A stretch of DNA of 64,000 nucleotides from Cryobacterium sp. GTDB lineage: Bacteria > Actinomycetota > Actinomycetes > Actinomycetales > Microbacteriaceae. Location: the NCBI GenBank assembly GCA_019639015.1, contig JAHBSS010000003.1, forward strand, positions 18,791 to 82,790. The letters are read 5' to 3'. Shown piece after piece: positions 34,417 to 42,996 of the stretch. Within the stretch, counting starts at the first letter, position 1, and each line of letters opens with the position of its first letter. A program made the translations under genes and the position numbers. The notes beneath the pieces were generated by a model. That model did not search any database and was not told the origin of the DNA. It saw nothing but the letters and a program-made list of their open reading frames with translations.

Positions 34417-35160
34417 ATGAGAGTGCTTGTCGCGATTCCCGCTCTAAATGAAGCGGCGGTTCTTGGCAAAGTGCTCGACTCCCTCGCCAAGAAGCATCCG
34501 CTCAAAGATGTTGTTGTTATCGATGATGGTTCGAAGGATGCGACCGCCGATATTGCGCGAAAGTCTGGGGTGCGAGTTGTCTCACATTCGATCAATCTCG
34601 GTGTTGGTGCGGCGATGGGCACGGCTTTCAAATTCGCGGCGCGAAATGGTTACGATACCGTCGTTCAATTTGACGGTGACGGCCAGCATCGACCTGAACT
34701 AATCCGCGACCTACTCAAGAATCTGGACCAAGCCGACATTGTCGTTGGAAGCCGATTCGCGAGCGGCGGCAAGTTCAAGTCTTCTGCCGCAAGACGCGGG
34801 GTTCAACGTTTCATTGCGTGGGTAGTTTCCCTTTACGCTCGAACCAAATTGACGGATGCAACTAGCGGCTTTCGAGCTGCTGGGCCACGAGCGGTCGAAG
34901 TTTTTGCCGCGCATTATCCAATCGAGTGGCTTGGCGACACTGTCGAATCCATTGTTTTGGCGACCCGACAGGGACTGACGGTTTGCGAGACTCCGGTCGA
35001 GATGAACGAACGCGCAGGAGGTAAAGCGTCTCAGTCCGTATTCCGAGCGACGCTTTACACCGGGAGAATATTGTTCATTCTGGTTTTGGCGAGCATCCGA
35101 AGTGTCCCACCCCAGTTGCGAGGGGTTTCGTTCAAGTCGAGAAGGAAGGCAAAGAGTTGA
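34417..35160 (+). CDS. Polyprenol-phosphate glycosyltransferase (DPM1/GtrB-like, family 2)
   Basis: 247 residues. RVLVAIPALNEAAVLGKVL, VIDDGSKDAT, SINLGVGAAMGTAFKFA and VVQFDGDGQHRPELI (the DGDGQ metal site) are the hallmark of dolichyl/undecaprenyl-phosphate mannose or glucose synthases. C-terminal ATSGFRA and GDTVESIVLATRQGL follow. No membrane helices are fused to it; a DUF2304 membrane protein follows with overlap and may anchor it. It would make a lipid-phosphate sugar used outside the membrane, perhaps by the DUF2142 proteins downstream. Confidence 0.9.
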   Translation: MRVLVAIPALNEAAVLGKVLDSLAKKHPLKDVVVIDDGSKDATADIARKSGVRVVSHSINLGVGAAMGTAFKFAARNGYDTVVQFDGDGQHRPELIRDLLKNLDQADIVVGSRFASGGKFKSSAARRGVQRFIAWVVSLYARTKLTDATSGFRAAGPRAVEVFAAHYPIEWLGDTVESIVLATRQGLTVCETPVEMNERAGGKASQSVFRATLYTGRILFILVLASIRSVPPQLRGVSFKSRRKAKS

Positions 35161-35498
35161 ATCCCCAAGTGCTTTCTCTTGCAATGGCGATCGTCTTGCT
35201 AATCGCCGTGATTTTGCTTTTGCGTTCGTACGTTCTACCTGAGAAATACGCCGTTCTCTGGATTCTTGCTTCAATAGTTGCCATTGTGCTTTCAGCTTGG
35301 CCTGGCCTCCTTGACGCCGTCAGCAACTTTTTTGGTATTGCCCAACCAATCAATCTCTTGTTTGTAGGCGGATTCTTTGTTGTCCTGTTGATTCTTATGC
35401 AAGTGAGCCTTGAGTTGGCTCGAACCAGGGATGAGTTGCGAAAAGTCGTTCAGAAGGTGGCACTCGAACAAGAGGAGCGGAATTTCAAGAATGACTGA
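35157..35498 (+). CDS. DUF2304 small membrane protein
   Basis: 113 residues, three hydrophobic segments (about 4-24, 32-50 and 66-84) and a charged coiled tail (LARTRDELRKVVQKVALEQE). DUF2304 proteins regularly follow polyprenol-phosphate glycosyltransferase genes and are thought to be their membrane partners. TTG start that overlaps the preceding stop (TTGA). The next gene begins 8 bp before its end. Confidence 0.82.
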   Translation: MNPQVLSLAMAIVLLIAVILLLRSYVLPEKYAVLWILASIVAIVLSAWPGLLDAVSNFFGIAQPINLLFVGGFFVVLLILMQVSLELARTRDELRKVVQKVALEQEERNFKND

Positions 35499-37008
35499 AA
35501 CGGTCGCACCTTTGACGTCTGGCTCGCGCAGGTTCAAATTCCGCTGGATTTGGCTTGCACCCCTACTTGCGCTTCTTACTTTGGCGAGTTGGGTGTTTGC
35601 TTCGCCGATCGGCGCCTCACCCGACGATGATTACCACCTAGCTAGCATTTGGTGCGCCAATTCCGCGCGCACGGATCTCTGCGCGTCCGATCCCGTGCAC
35701 GGCGAAGGCTGGAGAGTTGTTCCAAGCGGAATCATGACGGCACCTTGCTATGTAGCGGATGAAACTGCAAGCGCAGGGTGCCAGACTTGGTCGAGCGACC
35801 CCACGCCAACTGTTGCCGCCAACCACGGCAATTGGATCGGTGCATATCCACCCGTCTATTACGCGGTAATGAATGTGTTCGCTTCCGCTGATATTCAGGC
35901 GTCAGCCTTGATCATGCGGTTCGTGAATGTGATCCTGTTCGTGCTTATAACAACACTGCTAGCTTTTCTACTGCCGACAAACCTCAGAATCCCGCTCCTG
36001 GCGGGCTGGATGATCACGGTTGTCCCACTGGGTAGCTACCTAATTGCGTCAAACAATCCAGGATCTTGGGCCGTAATTGGTGTTGGGTCGTCTTGGCTTG
36101 CTGCCGTCGGTTGGTTTCGAACATCAGGCAAGCGATTTTGGGCTCTTGGGGTCCTAACTGTTGTCGCGGTGTTTATGGCCGCGGGTGCGAGAACAGACGC
36201 TGCCATATATTCAATTCTTGGTCTTGGAATAGCGTCCTTCCTTTCCTTCGAATGGAGTAAGGGATTTGGACTAAAGCTTTTGCTTCCAGTAGCGCTAGCA
36301 GTAATGTCGGTCCTGTTCTTCTTTACTTCCGGTTACTCGGATGTGGCCGAAGGGGGGCTTTCTGGAGGAATACCTGACAGTGCAGCCCGCGACCGAAGCG
36401 CGGTGCTCGCCTTCAATCTTGTTTCAATTCCACGACTTTGGACCGGAATCTTTGGGTCTTGGGGACTTGGTTGGCGAATGGAAGATTGGCCAGGGTTTCC
36501 GACTGTCGAATTTGCTTCGTTTGTAGTGTTTATTGGATTGGCATCCTTGGGGCTTCGGTCGATGCCGATCCGAAAAGCCCTAATGACTGCTGCCCTCGTA
36601 TTGACGCTGTTCGTGTTACCGCTTTATGTGCTTACGGTTGGACTCAGTGTTGTTGGCGAAAACGTTCAACCGCGCTACCTCTTGCCGTTGGTCGTAGTCC
36701 TTGGCGGTCTTCTACTGTTCTCTTTCAAGAATCGACCACTTCAACCCGGGCCGTGGCACATTATCCCCGCGATCGTCTTGCTAACCGGAGCAAATTCGAT
36801 AGCCCTTTACACAAATCTTCGCCGTTACATAACCGGATTTGACGTCCAAAAGCTAAGTCTCGATTCAAACGCTGAGTGGTGGTGGGCCGGCTTCCCGCTT
36901 GGCCCGACAACTCTTTGGATTCTTGGGAGTTTGGCGTTCGCTGCCACGGTTACAGTCCTAGGGGTTGCCTGGCTCCGTCTAGGTCGAAAGGTGGAATTGT
37001 CCGCATGA
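35491..37008 (+). CDS. DUF2142 polytopic membrane protein, first of a tandem pair
   Basis: 505 residues from the ATG at 35491 (a longer frame to 35410 lacks support). A first membrane segment (about 17-35) is followed by an external loop that starts SPIGASPDDDYHLASIWCA, whose D-D-D-Y-H resembles the acidic site of GT-C glycosyltransferases. Nine to ten further membrane segments follow, and near the C-terminus a conserved AEWWWAGFPLGP. DUF2142 enzymes are thought to use polyprenol-phosphate sugars, such as the product of the gene two places upstream. The next gene is its paralogue. Confidence 0.82.
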   Translation: MTETVAPLTSGSRRFKFRWIWLAPLLALLTLASWVFASPIGASPDDDYHLASIWCANSARTDLCASDPVHGEGWRVVPSGIMTAPCYVADETASAGCQTWSSDPTPTVAANHGNWIGAYPPVYYAVMNVFASADIQASALIMRFVNVILFVLITTLLAFLLPTNLRIPLLAGWMITVVPLGSYLIASNNPGSWAVIGVGSSWLAAVGWFRTSGKRFWALGVLTVVAVFMAAGARTDAAIYSILGLGIASFLSFEWSKGFGLKLLLPVALAVMSVLFFFTSGYSDVAEGGLSGGIPDSAARDRSAVLAFNLVSIPRLWTGIFGSWGLGWRMEDWPGFPTVEFASFVVFIGLASLGLRSMPIRKALMTAALVLTLFVLPLYVLTVGLSVVGENVQPRYLLPLVVVLGGLLLFSFKNRPLQPGPWHIIPAIVLLTGANSIALYTNLRRYITGFDVQKLSLDSNAEWWWAGFPLGPTTLWILGSLAFAATVTVLGVAWLRLGRKVELSA

Positions 37009-38543
37009 GCAAAGGCCGTATAGTTCGCAAGTTCAAGTGGCTCTACTTGTCTCCGGTACTAGCGTTCTTGGTCTTAGCGTGTTGGGCATTTGCTTCACCA
37101 ATCGGAGCAGGTCCGGATGATGATTACCACTTGACGAGTATTTGGTGCGCCTCCGGCGGGAGCCAAGAATGCCAACCCGGCAACACAGCGAACACCAGGC
37201 TCGTATCTGAGCCGCTTACCGATATAGCTTGCTACTCGCGCACTCCGGAAAAGAGCGCGGATTGCCTAGACGGCGTCATGACTAACTGGAACAAAGCAAA
37301 CGTGCAAACTGATCGAGGCAATTTCGCGGGAGAGTACCCACCGGTCTATTACGCTGTGATGCATCTTGTCGCTGGACCGGACCTTTTTGTGAGTGCCTTG
37401 ACGATGAGGCTTTTCAATGCGGCGCTGTTTGTGGCCATTGCTACAAGTCTGTTTGTTCTTCTGAAGGAAGAGCGACGAAGAACACTGTTGTGGGGCTGGC
37501 TTTTGACGCTCGTGCCATTGGGTGTGTTCTTGATTCCTTCTAACAACCCTTCAGGCTGGGCGATTACGGGTGTTGGTACTGCATTCTTGGCGACTCTGGG
37601 GTGGTATGAAGCTGTCGGAAGAAGACGGTGGCTACTTGGCTCTTTGTTGATTCTCGGAGTTGTCATCGCTGCCGGCGCCCGTGGCGATGGGGCAGTTTAT
37701 GCCGCGGGCGCGGTACTCACTGCTTCAATCCTCACTGATCACTGGAGACAGTCGAAACCCTCAAGCTGGTGGCGGGTTGCGATTATGCCGGCAATCGCGG
37801 TCGTGGTTTGCGCATTTTTCTTCGCCATAGCGGGGCAATCGGGAGTGGCGGAAGTCGGTTTTACCGGTGGGGCAGCAACAATGCCTGGCGGACCCCCAGG
37901 TTCGCCTCGAGGCTTCGCGCTTGCGGCTTACAACTTGCTAATGCTGCCATTTCTCTGGACGGGCGTGTGGGGGACTTGGCCACTTGGCTGGCTCGATACT
38001 GGGATGCCGGACTTGGTGCCGTGGGCGGCTGCCTCCGCTTTCATAGCAGTTGGCTTCGTTGCGATCGGACGACTTAACTTGCGAAAGTTGATTGCTGCTG
38101 GTGGGGTGTTCCTCGTTCTCGTGATTCTTCCGGTTTGGGTTCTAACTCGTGGCGGAAACGTTGTTGGTGAGAATCTGCAGCCTCGTTACTTATTGCCGGT
38201 AATTGTGCTGTTCGGATTGATCTTGTTTTCGATGCCAAGCGGCAAAAAGCTCGATCTAAGCCGGGTACAAATCTTGATAGTCCTTGGTGCGATTTGGGTA
38301 GCCCAATTGGTTGCGCTGCAAGTGAATCTTCGCCGCTACGTCACTGGGACTGACGAGCAAGGTTTCAACTTGGATGCTGGTGCTGAGTGGTGGTGGTCGG
38401 GATTCCCAATTGGCCCAACCGCTCTTTGGTTCATCGGGTGTCTTGCATTCGCTGGACTACTTGCCACGTTGTGGCCAATCTTGAAAACAGCTAAGAGTCA
38501 GTCCTTCACCGAAGAAAGGTTAGAGGCTGGCAGGTTCTCGTAG
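37005..38543 (+). CDS. DUF2142 polytopic membrane protein, second of a tandem pair
   Basis: 512 residues. The start overlaps the first paralogue's stop (ATGA). It has the same plan: basic N-terminus, membrane segment, SPIGAGPDDDYHLTSIWCA, GEYPPVYYAVMHL, many membrane helices, GENLQPRYLLPVIV and AEWWWSGFPIGPTALW. Similarity to the first copy runs over the whole length, so it is a tandem duplication that has diverged a good deal. Probable membrane glycosyltransferase of GT-C type by inference. Its 3' end overlaps the convergent amidotransferase gene by 46 bp. Confidence 0.82.
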   Translation: MSKGRIVRKFKWLYLSPVLAFLVLACWAFASPIGAGPDDDYHLTSIWCASGGSQECQPGNTANTRLVSEPLTDIACYSRTPEKSADCLDGVMTNWNKANVQTDRGNFAGEYPPVYYAVMHLVAGPDLFVSALTMRLFNAALFVAIATSLFVLLKEERRRTLLWGWLLTLVPLGVFLIPSNNPSGWAITGVGTAFLATLGWYEAVGRRRWLLGSLLILGVVIAAGARGDGAVYAAGAVLTASILTDHWRQSKPSSWWRVAIMPAIAVVVCAFFFAIAGQSGVAEVGFTGGAATMPGGPPGSPRGFALAAYNLLMLPFLWTGVWGTWPLGWLDTGMPDLVPWAAASAFIAVGFVAIGRLNLRKLIAAGGVFLVLVILPVWVLTRGGNVVGENLQPRYLLPVIVLFGLILFSMPSGKKLDLSRVQILIVLGAIWVAQLVALQVNLRRYVTGTDEQGFNLDAGAEWWWSGFPIGPTALWFIGCLAFAGLLATLWPILKTAKSQSFTEERLEAGRFS

Positions 38544-40351
38544 ATTCTTGGCGCCGAATTTATTGCTTGAATCGCCTTTGTGAAGTCAACGCCCACAACA
38601 TCCAGATACCATTTGAGGTTCGGGTAGCGTGGCGCATTCTCTTCTTCCACGAGACGCAAAGCTTCTTCCCGAGTTAGATCGCCTTCGCGAACCTGATTGC
38701 TTCGGAAAGTATCGTGCTCAGTGAAACCCGCGATCGTGTAATAGGCGTAGTTGTAGAAAGCCGCAGTGCCATCACCGATTCGCCAAGTCGTCTGCGTATC
38801 AGGTGCGTGTTCCCAGTCGTATTCACGATCGAGTGTGTCCTCGATTAGCTTTTCGTCCCAACGCCAATAGTCGAAAATGTGGAAGTAGTCGCTCTTGTTC
38901 GTGAAACTGCGGTAATACTCGCCGGAAAGGGTGTCCCAAATCGAACGGTTGAAGTAACCGGGGCTTTGCAGCATCGCTTTGAAACGAAGCGATTGGTAAC
39001 GCAATTGCTTCATTGCACCGTGACTGTATACGCGGCTTTCGGCGAAGTCCGGTGGTACGCCAAGGAATCCTGCTTTGAAGTGTGTGACCTCAAGAGGGTT
39101 GATGCCCCAAAGGTTCAAGCTGATTCCGGTTTGCTTTTTGATGGTTTCAATGTGACGGAAGAAGTGCTTGTCGCCTGCGGTCAGCACGCTTAGCATTCCG
39201 AGGTGTGGTGATTTGATCCAAGCTTCAAGATTGCGCCTAATGTAGTCGCGCTTTTTTGTAATGTCGGCAGCAACGATGATGTTTTCGACGCCTAGCTTTG
39301 ACGACATCCGCGAGATATTTCTGCGACCGAGGTCGGTAACCATTCCCCAGTCGTAAGTGTAAGTAATTGGCTTGAGTTTGAGTTCGTTAACAATCAGGTG
39401 CAAGCCATATGAACTGTCGCGACCGCCTGAAAATGGAACGATTACCTCGTCGCCACTCTTTCTGCGGAACGGTTCAATTAGTTTGAACAGTTCCTCTTTT
39501 GGTCTTGGTTGGTTTCTCGTTCGATAGTTCAGGCAGTAATTGCACACGCCGTTCTCATCGAATGATATGAACGGCATGGTTTCGGGGAGGATGCATTTGC
39601 TGCAACGCCGTAGAGTCGGTTTCGGATAGACGAGAAGTTTCTCTTCTTCGGCTGATACGCCAAGACCGGGAACCAAATCAATTGTGCGATTCTTCCACTC
39701 TTTGATCTCGATTTCGTTTTCTTGAGCCGGAACATCAATTACGAGTGATTCATTTCGAATTTGCCGGATGTTCGTGGCTTCAACTTGTTCAATCGGATAA
39801 AGCTCGGAGGCGAAAATTGTTCCTCCGTCTTTCTCGCCAACGTAAAGACTCCCGTTGTTTGAGAACAGTACGAGCTTTCCGAGTTTCGGAACTAGAGCGG
39901 CGCAAGCGATGATGCCTTCAGCCACCTTGAGAACCCGGTTGGCTGCAGTCTCGATTGAACCGCCCTCCGCCAGATGCGTAGCGATGATTGCTGGAATGAG
40001 TTCCGTATCGATTGTCATTGTTGGTGACTTTTTGATCGCCTTCCAAGCTGCATCCTCGTTCACGATGATGCCATTGTGGATGACGATTACACCTTCGCGA
40101 GCTATCGGCTGGTTGTTAACGGTTCCGTTTGTCACCAGCCGACTGTGACCGAAAAACAGGTTGCCAAGCGGGGGGATTCGTCTCAATAGCCAACCGATTG
40201 GATAGTCAGCCCGGTAAGCAGTGAATTCGTTTCCGTCGTAAATCACCATTCCACTCGAGTCGCGGCCACGCTGCTGCGCGTGCTTGACGATTGTGTGGAC
40301 GGAACCAGAATCAAGTTTTTGGGGTCCTACGAAGCCAAAGATTCCGCACAC
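38498..40351 (-). CDS. Glutamine amidotransferase fused to WbpG/PseA-type sugar amidotransferase
   Basis: 617 residues. Residues 1-230 are a class II glutaminase: initiator followed by catalytic C2 in MCGIFGFVG, RGRDSSG, GHSRLVTNG, IHNGIIVN and DTELIPAII. After a linker, C-S-K-C and C-N-Y-C (RRCSKCILPETMPF, CNYC, about 255-290) form a likely zinc site, followed by the PP-loop ATPase PFSGGRDSSYGL (about 315) and YDWGMVTDLGRRN. This second part matches N-acetyl sugar amidotransferases such as WbpG, which turn an acetamido group into an acetamidino group and usually get ammonia from separate HisH/HisF-like partners. Here the glutaminase is fused. GTG start with GGAGA upstream. Confidence 0.85.
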   Translation of the reverse strand: MCGIFGFVGPQKLDSGSVHTIVKHAQQRGRDSSGMVIYDGNEFTAYRADYPIGWLLRRIPPLGNLFFGHSRLVTNGTVNNQPIAREGVIVIHNGIIVNEDAAWKAIKKSPTMTIDTELIPAIIATHLAEGGSIETAANRVLKVAEGIIACAALVPKLGKLVLFSNNGSLYVGEKDGGTIFASELYPIEQVEATNIRQIRNESLVIDVPAQENEIEIKEWKNRTIDLVPGLGVSAEEEKLLVYPKPTLRRCSKCILPETMPFISFDENGVCNYCLNYRTRNQPRPKEELFKLIEPFRRKSGDEVIVPFSGGRDSSYGLHLIVNELKLKPITYTYDWGMVTDLGRRNISRMSSKLGVENIIVAADITKKRDYIRRNLEAWIKSPHLGMLSVLTAGDKHFFRHIETIKKQTGISLNLWGINPLEVTHFKAGFLGVPPDFAESRVYSHGAMKQLRYQSLRFKAMLQSPGYFNRSIWDTLSGEYYRSFTNKSDYFHIFDYWRWDEKLIEDTLDREYDWEHAPDTQTTWRIGDGTAAFYNYAYYTIAGFTEHDTFRSNQVREGDLTREEALRLVEEENAPRYPNLKWYLDVVGVDFTKAIQAINSAPRIYENLPASNLSSVKD

Positions 40352-40375
40352 AGGTAGTTCTCCAATTCCCGAGTT

Positions 40376-40405
40376 GAACCGACAAGAAAATCAATTTTTC
40401 GGTTC
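40376..40405. promoter_or_regulatory. Inverted repeat in the divergent intergenic region
   Basis: GAACCGA (40376-40382) and its complement TCGGTTC (40399-40405) with 16 nt of AT-rich spacer, between the amidotransferase fusion and the glycosyltransferase at 40483. Could be an operator for both; no partner known. Confidence 0.3.
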
Positions 40406-40470
40406 TGAGCCAATTAAGTATGCCACGGGCGGTTTGCCAATAGCTCTCAAGTCAGTCGCTGATCGAACTG

Positions 40471-40476
40471 TAGGAT
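40471..40476 (+). promoter_or_regulatory. Putative -10 box of the glycosyltransferase at 40483
   Basis: TAGGAT, then 6 nt, then GTG at 40483. Leaderless pattern; -35 not convincing. Confidence 0.4.
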
Positions 40477-40482
40477 TGACTG

Positions 40483-41667
40483 GTGCCAGCGCGTAAACAG
40501 ACTTCTGACATCCCTATTAAAAAGCGTCGCGCGTTAGTCATGTGCTATTCAGCGGTCGGTTCGGACGCGAGAGTAACAAGCCAGATTCGTTGGCTAGAGT
40601 CCGCGGGTTACACGGTGGACGTTCTTAGTAGGGGTCCGAGCCATCCGGATGCGACGGGTGATCGCTTCGAGATCGGTAGTTTGCAAAGCCGGTGGCAATT
40701 GATTTTCGCGGCGCTCATGCCGCCAAGAATTCGGTTCAACTTGACCGTCAAGAAGTTTCTTCCCACAAAAGAACTTGAAGGTAGAAAGTACGACTTGGTG
40801 GTGGTGAATGATCACCACTTGCTTCCATGGGTCGTTCGGGCCGTACCTGAGTTGGCGAGAGGTCCAGTGGTACTCGATCTTCATGAACTCTATGCAAATA
40901 ACGGAACAGATTTGGTGTACCGATTTATTGTTGCGCCATATGATGATTGGCTCTTGCGATTCATCAAATCACCCGTTTTCACTCGGCATTTGACTGTCGC
41001 TGAAGGGATAGCAGACATCTACCGCGACGAATATGGACTCGAGCGGCCCTCAGTAATAAAAAACGTCGCACCCTTCGAAGACCTTGAGCCGTCAAGTGTC
41101 GATCCGAAAAATATTCGATTGGTACATCACGGATACGCTTCTGCAGAGCGCGGAATAGATGTGATGCTTGACGCATCGTTGCTGCTTGACTCTCGATTCA
41201 AGCTTTTTCTCATGGTTTTGGGTGACGAACGTTCTTTGGCCCCTTTGAAAAGCCACCCGGCTATTGCTTCTGGTAGGGCCGAGTTTCGAGAGCCAGTTGG
41301 AGTCACCGAGGTAGCCAAGGCGCTAAACCAATATGATCTTGAATTGATTTTCTTCCCGCCCCGGTTCCCAAATAATATTCACGCACTTCCGAACAAGTTT
41401 TTTGAAGCAATCCAAGGTCGACTCGGGGTGATTATTGGCGAAAGCCCTGAGATCGTTCCATTTATTGAGGAGTATAAGTTTGGGACTATCGTTCATGGCT
41501 GGACAGCGAGCGACCTTGCCGGGGCCTTAAACAAGCTCAAAGTTGGAGACATTAATCAAATGAAATTTGCCGCAGCGAAGGCAGCGAGAAAACTATCGAC
41601 AATTGGCGAGCGCGAATTGTTTCTGAGTGCTCTCGGGATCAAAAAGGGTCAGGCGCTTAAATTCTAG
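40483..41667 (+). CDS. GT-B glycosyltransferase
   Basis: 394 residues. N-terminal domain: RALVMCYSAVGSDARVTSQI and VVVNDHHLLPWVVRAVPE; C-terminal domain: RLVHHGYASAERGIDVMLDA, LNQYDLELIFFPPR, and HALPNKFFEAIQGRLGVIIG with the donor-site E in GESPEI. It is clearly related to the glycosyltransferase at 44169-45314, with the same LPNKFFxxxQxRLG block. The sugar is unknown. Its stop overlaps the stop of the convergent dehydrogenase by a few bases. Confidence 0.82.
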   Translation: MPARKQTSDIPIKKRRALVMCYSAVGSDARVTSQIRWLESAGYTVDVLSRGPSHPDATGDRFEIGSLQSRWQLIFAALMPPRIRFNLTVKKFLPTKELEGRKYDLVVVNDHHLLPWVVRAVPELARGPVVLDLHELYANNGTDLVYRFIVAPYDDWLLRFIKSPVFTRHLTVAEGIADIYRDEYGLERPSVIKNVAPFEDLEPSSVDPKNIRLVHHGYASAERGIDVMLDASLLLDSRFKLFLMVLGDERSLAPLKSHPAIASGRAEFREPVGVTEVAKALNQYDLELIFFPPRFPNNIHALPNKFFEAIQGRLGVIIGESPEIVPFIEEYKFGTIVHGWTASDLAGALNKLKVGDINQMKFAAAKAARKLSTIGERELFLSALGIKKGQALKF

Positions 41668-42962
41668 GTATTGGCCTTTCCAATCACCCGGTAGTCGATG
41701 TTGGGCCATTTTTCCTGGGTCGAAACTCGGCGACCGTCAATAAAGGCCCGAATTCCAGGGAAGTCTGTAGGTTTTAGAGTTCTATATTCGTCGTGGTCAG
41801 CTTGAAGGATTACGGCGTCAATTGCGTCCCCAATGTGATACGGATTGAACCCCAGTTTGTTCAATTCGTCATCCGAATACATCGGGTCTTGAACTTGGAC
41901 TTTTGCACCGCGATTGGCTAGGGCCTCAACGGTTCCGAAAACTCCTGAAAAAGCAGTTTCCTTGACTCCTCCTCGGTAAGACGCACCCAGTACAGCTATT
42001 CGAAGACCGTTCAAGTCGCCGACAGCGTCTTCCAATAATCCAACGGTGTATTCGGGCATCCCGGCGTTTGCAGCCCTTGCCGCTGAAACTACGGTCGCAG
42101 CAGGGTCAGTCCAAAGGTAGAGGCGCGGGTAGACAGGAATGCAGTGTCCGCCAACTGCGATTCCGGGCTGATGGATGTGTGAGTACGGTTGCGAGTTTGA
42201 TGCCTCGATTACTTGGTAGACATCGATTCCGGCAGTTGCCGCGTATCGCGCAAACTGATTTGCAAGACCGATGTTGACATCGCGATAAGTCGTTTCGGCT
42301 AGCTTCGCAAGTTCCGCGGCTTCAGCGCTACCAAGATCCCAAACACCGTTTCCTCTCGGTAGATCCGGGCGCTCGTCAAAGTCGAGAACTGCGCGATAGA
42401 ACTCGATCGCTCTTGTCGCTCCACGCTCACTCAATCCACCTACAAGTTTGGGATACTTCCGAAGATCGGCAAAAACCCGGCCGGTGAGAACACGCTCTGG
42501 AGAAAAAACTAAGTCGAAGTCAACACCTTCTTTGAGACCGGATGCCTGCTCGAGCATTGGCTTCCATCGGTTCCGAGTTGTTCCAACCGGAAGTGTTGTT
42601 TCATACGAGACGAGTGTTCCTGGCGTGAGTACCTCCCCGAGAGATTGGGTCGCTGCATCCATCCATCCAAAGTCTGGTTCGGCGGTTTCTTCATCCACGA
42701 AAAGTGGAACAACAAGCACAACAGCATCGGCGCCGGGAACGGCTTGCGAATAGTCGGTCGTGGCGCGAAGCTTCCCCGCCGGCACAAGTTCTGAAAGACG
42801 CTCTTGTAGTTGGGCCTCGCCTGGGAAAGGTTCGATACCTTGATTTACGAGATCAACCGTGTGTTGTGCGACATCTACTCCAATTACTTCGTGCCCTTTG
42901 CTTGCGAACTGTACCGCGAGCGGGAGCCCGATTTTGCCGAGCGCAATGACGGCAATCTTCAT
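41664..42962 (-). CDS. Nucleotide-sugar 6-dehydrogenase (UDP-GlcNAc/UDP-ManNAc dehydrogenase type)
   Basis: 432 residues, the length of WbpA/WecC-type enzymes, which oxidise C6 of a UDP-HexNAc to a uronic acid with two NAD. Seen: IAVIALGKIGLPLAVQFASK (NAD site), SPERVLTGRVFADL, SAEAAELAKLAETTYRDVNI (catalytic K) and GIAVGGHCIPVYPRLYL, with the catalytic cysteine (near 265). C-terminal UDP-binding domain with VLGASYRGGVKETAFSG. This fits the first step toward the diacetamido-uronic acid whose later steps are encoded at 55-57.8 kb. ATG with AGGAG upstream. Confidence 0.9.
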   Translation of the reverse strand: MKIAVIALGKIGLPLAVQFASKGHEVIGVDVAQHTVDLVNQGIEPFPGEAQLQERLSELVPAGKLRATTDYSQAVPGADAVVLVVPLFVDEETAEPDFGWMDAATQSLGEVLTPGTLVSYETTLPVGTTRNRWKPMLEQASGLKEGVDFDLVFSPERVLTGRVFADLRKYPKLVGGLSERGATRAIEFYRAVLDFDERPDLPRGNGVWDLGSAEAAELAKLAETTYRDVNIGLANQFARYAATAGIDVYQVIEASNSQPYSHIHQPGIAVGGHCIPVYPRLYLWTDPAATVVSAARAANAGMPEYTVGLLEDAVGDLNGLRIAVLGASYRGGVKETAFSGVFGTVEALANRGAKVQVQDPMYSDDELNKLGFNPYHIGDAIDAVILQADHDEYRTLKPTDFPGIRAFIDGRRVSTQEKWPNIDYRVIGKANT

Positions 42963-42996
42963 GAGGCGTCTCCTGTTTGATATGAACGTTTCAATG

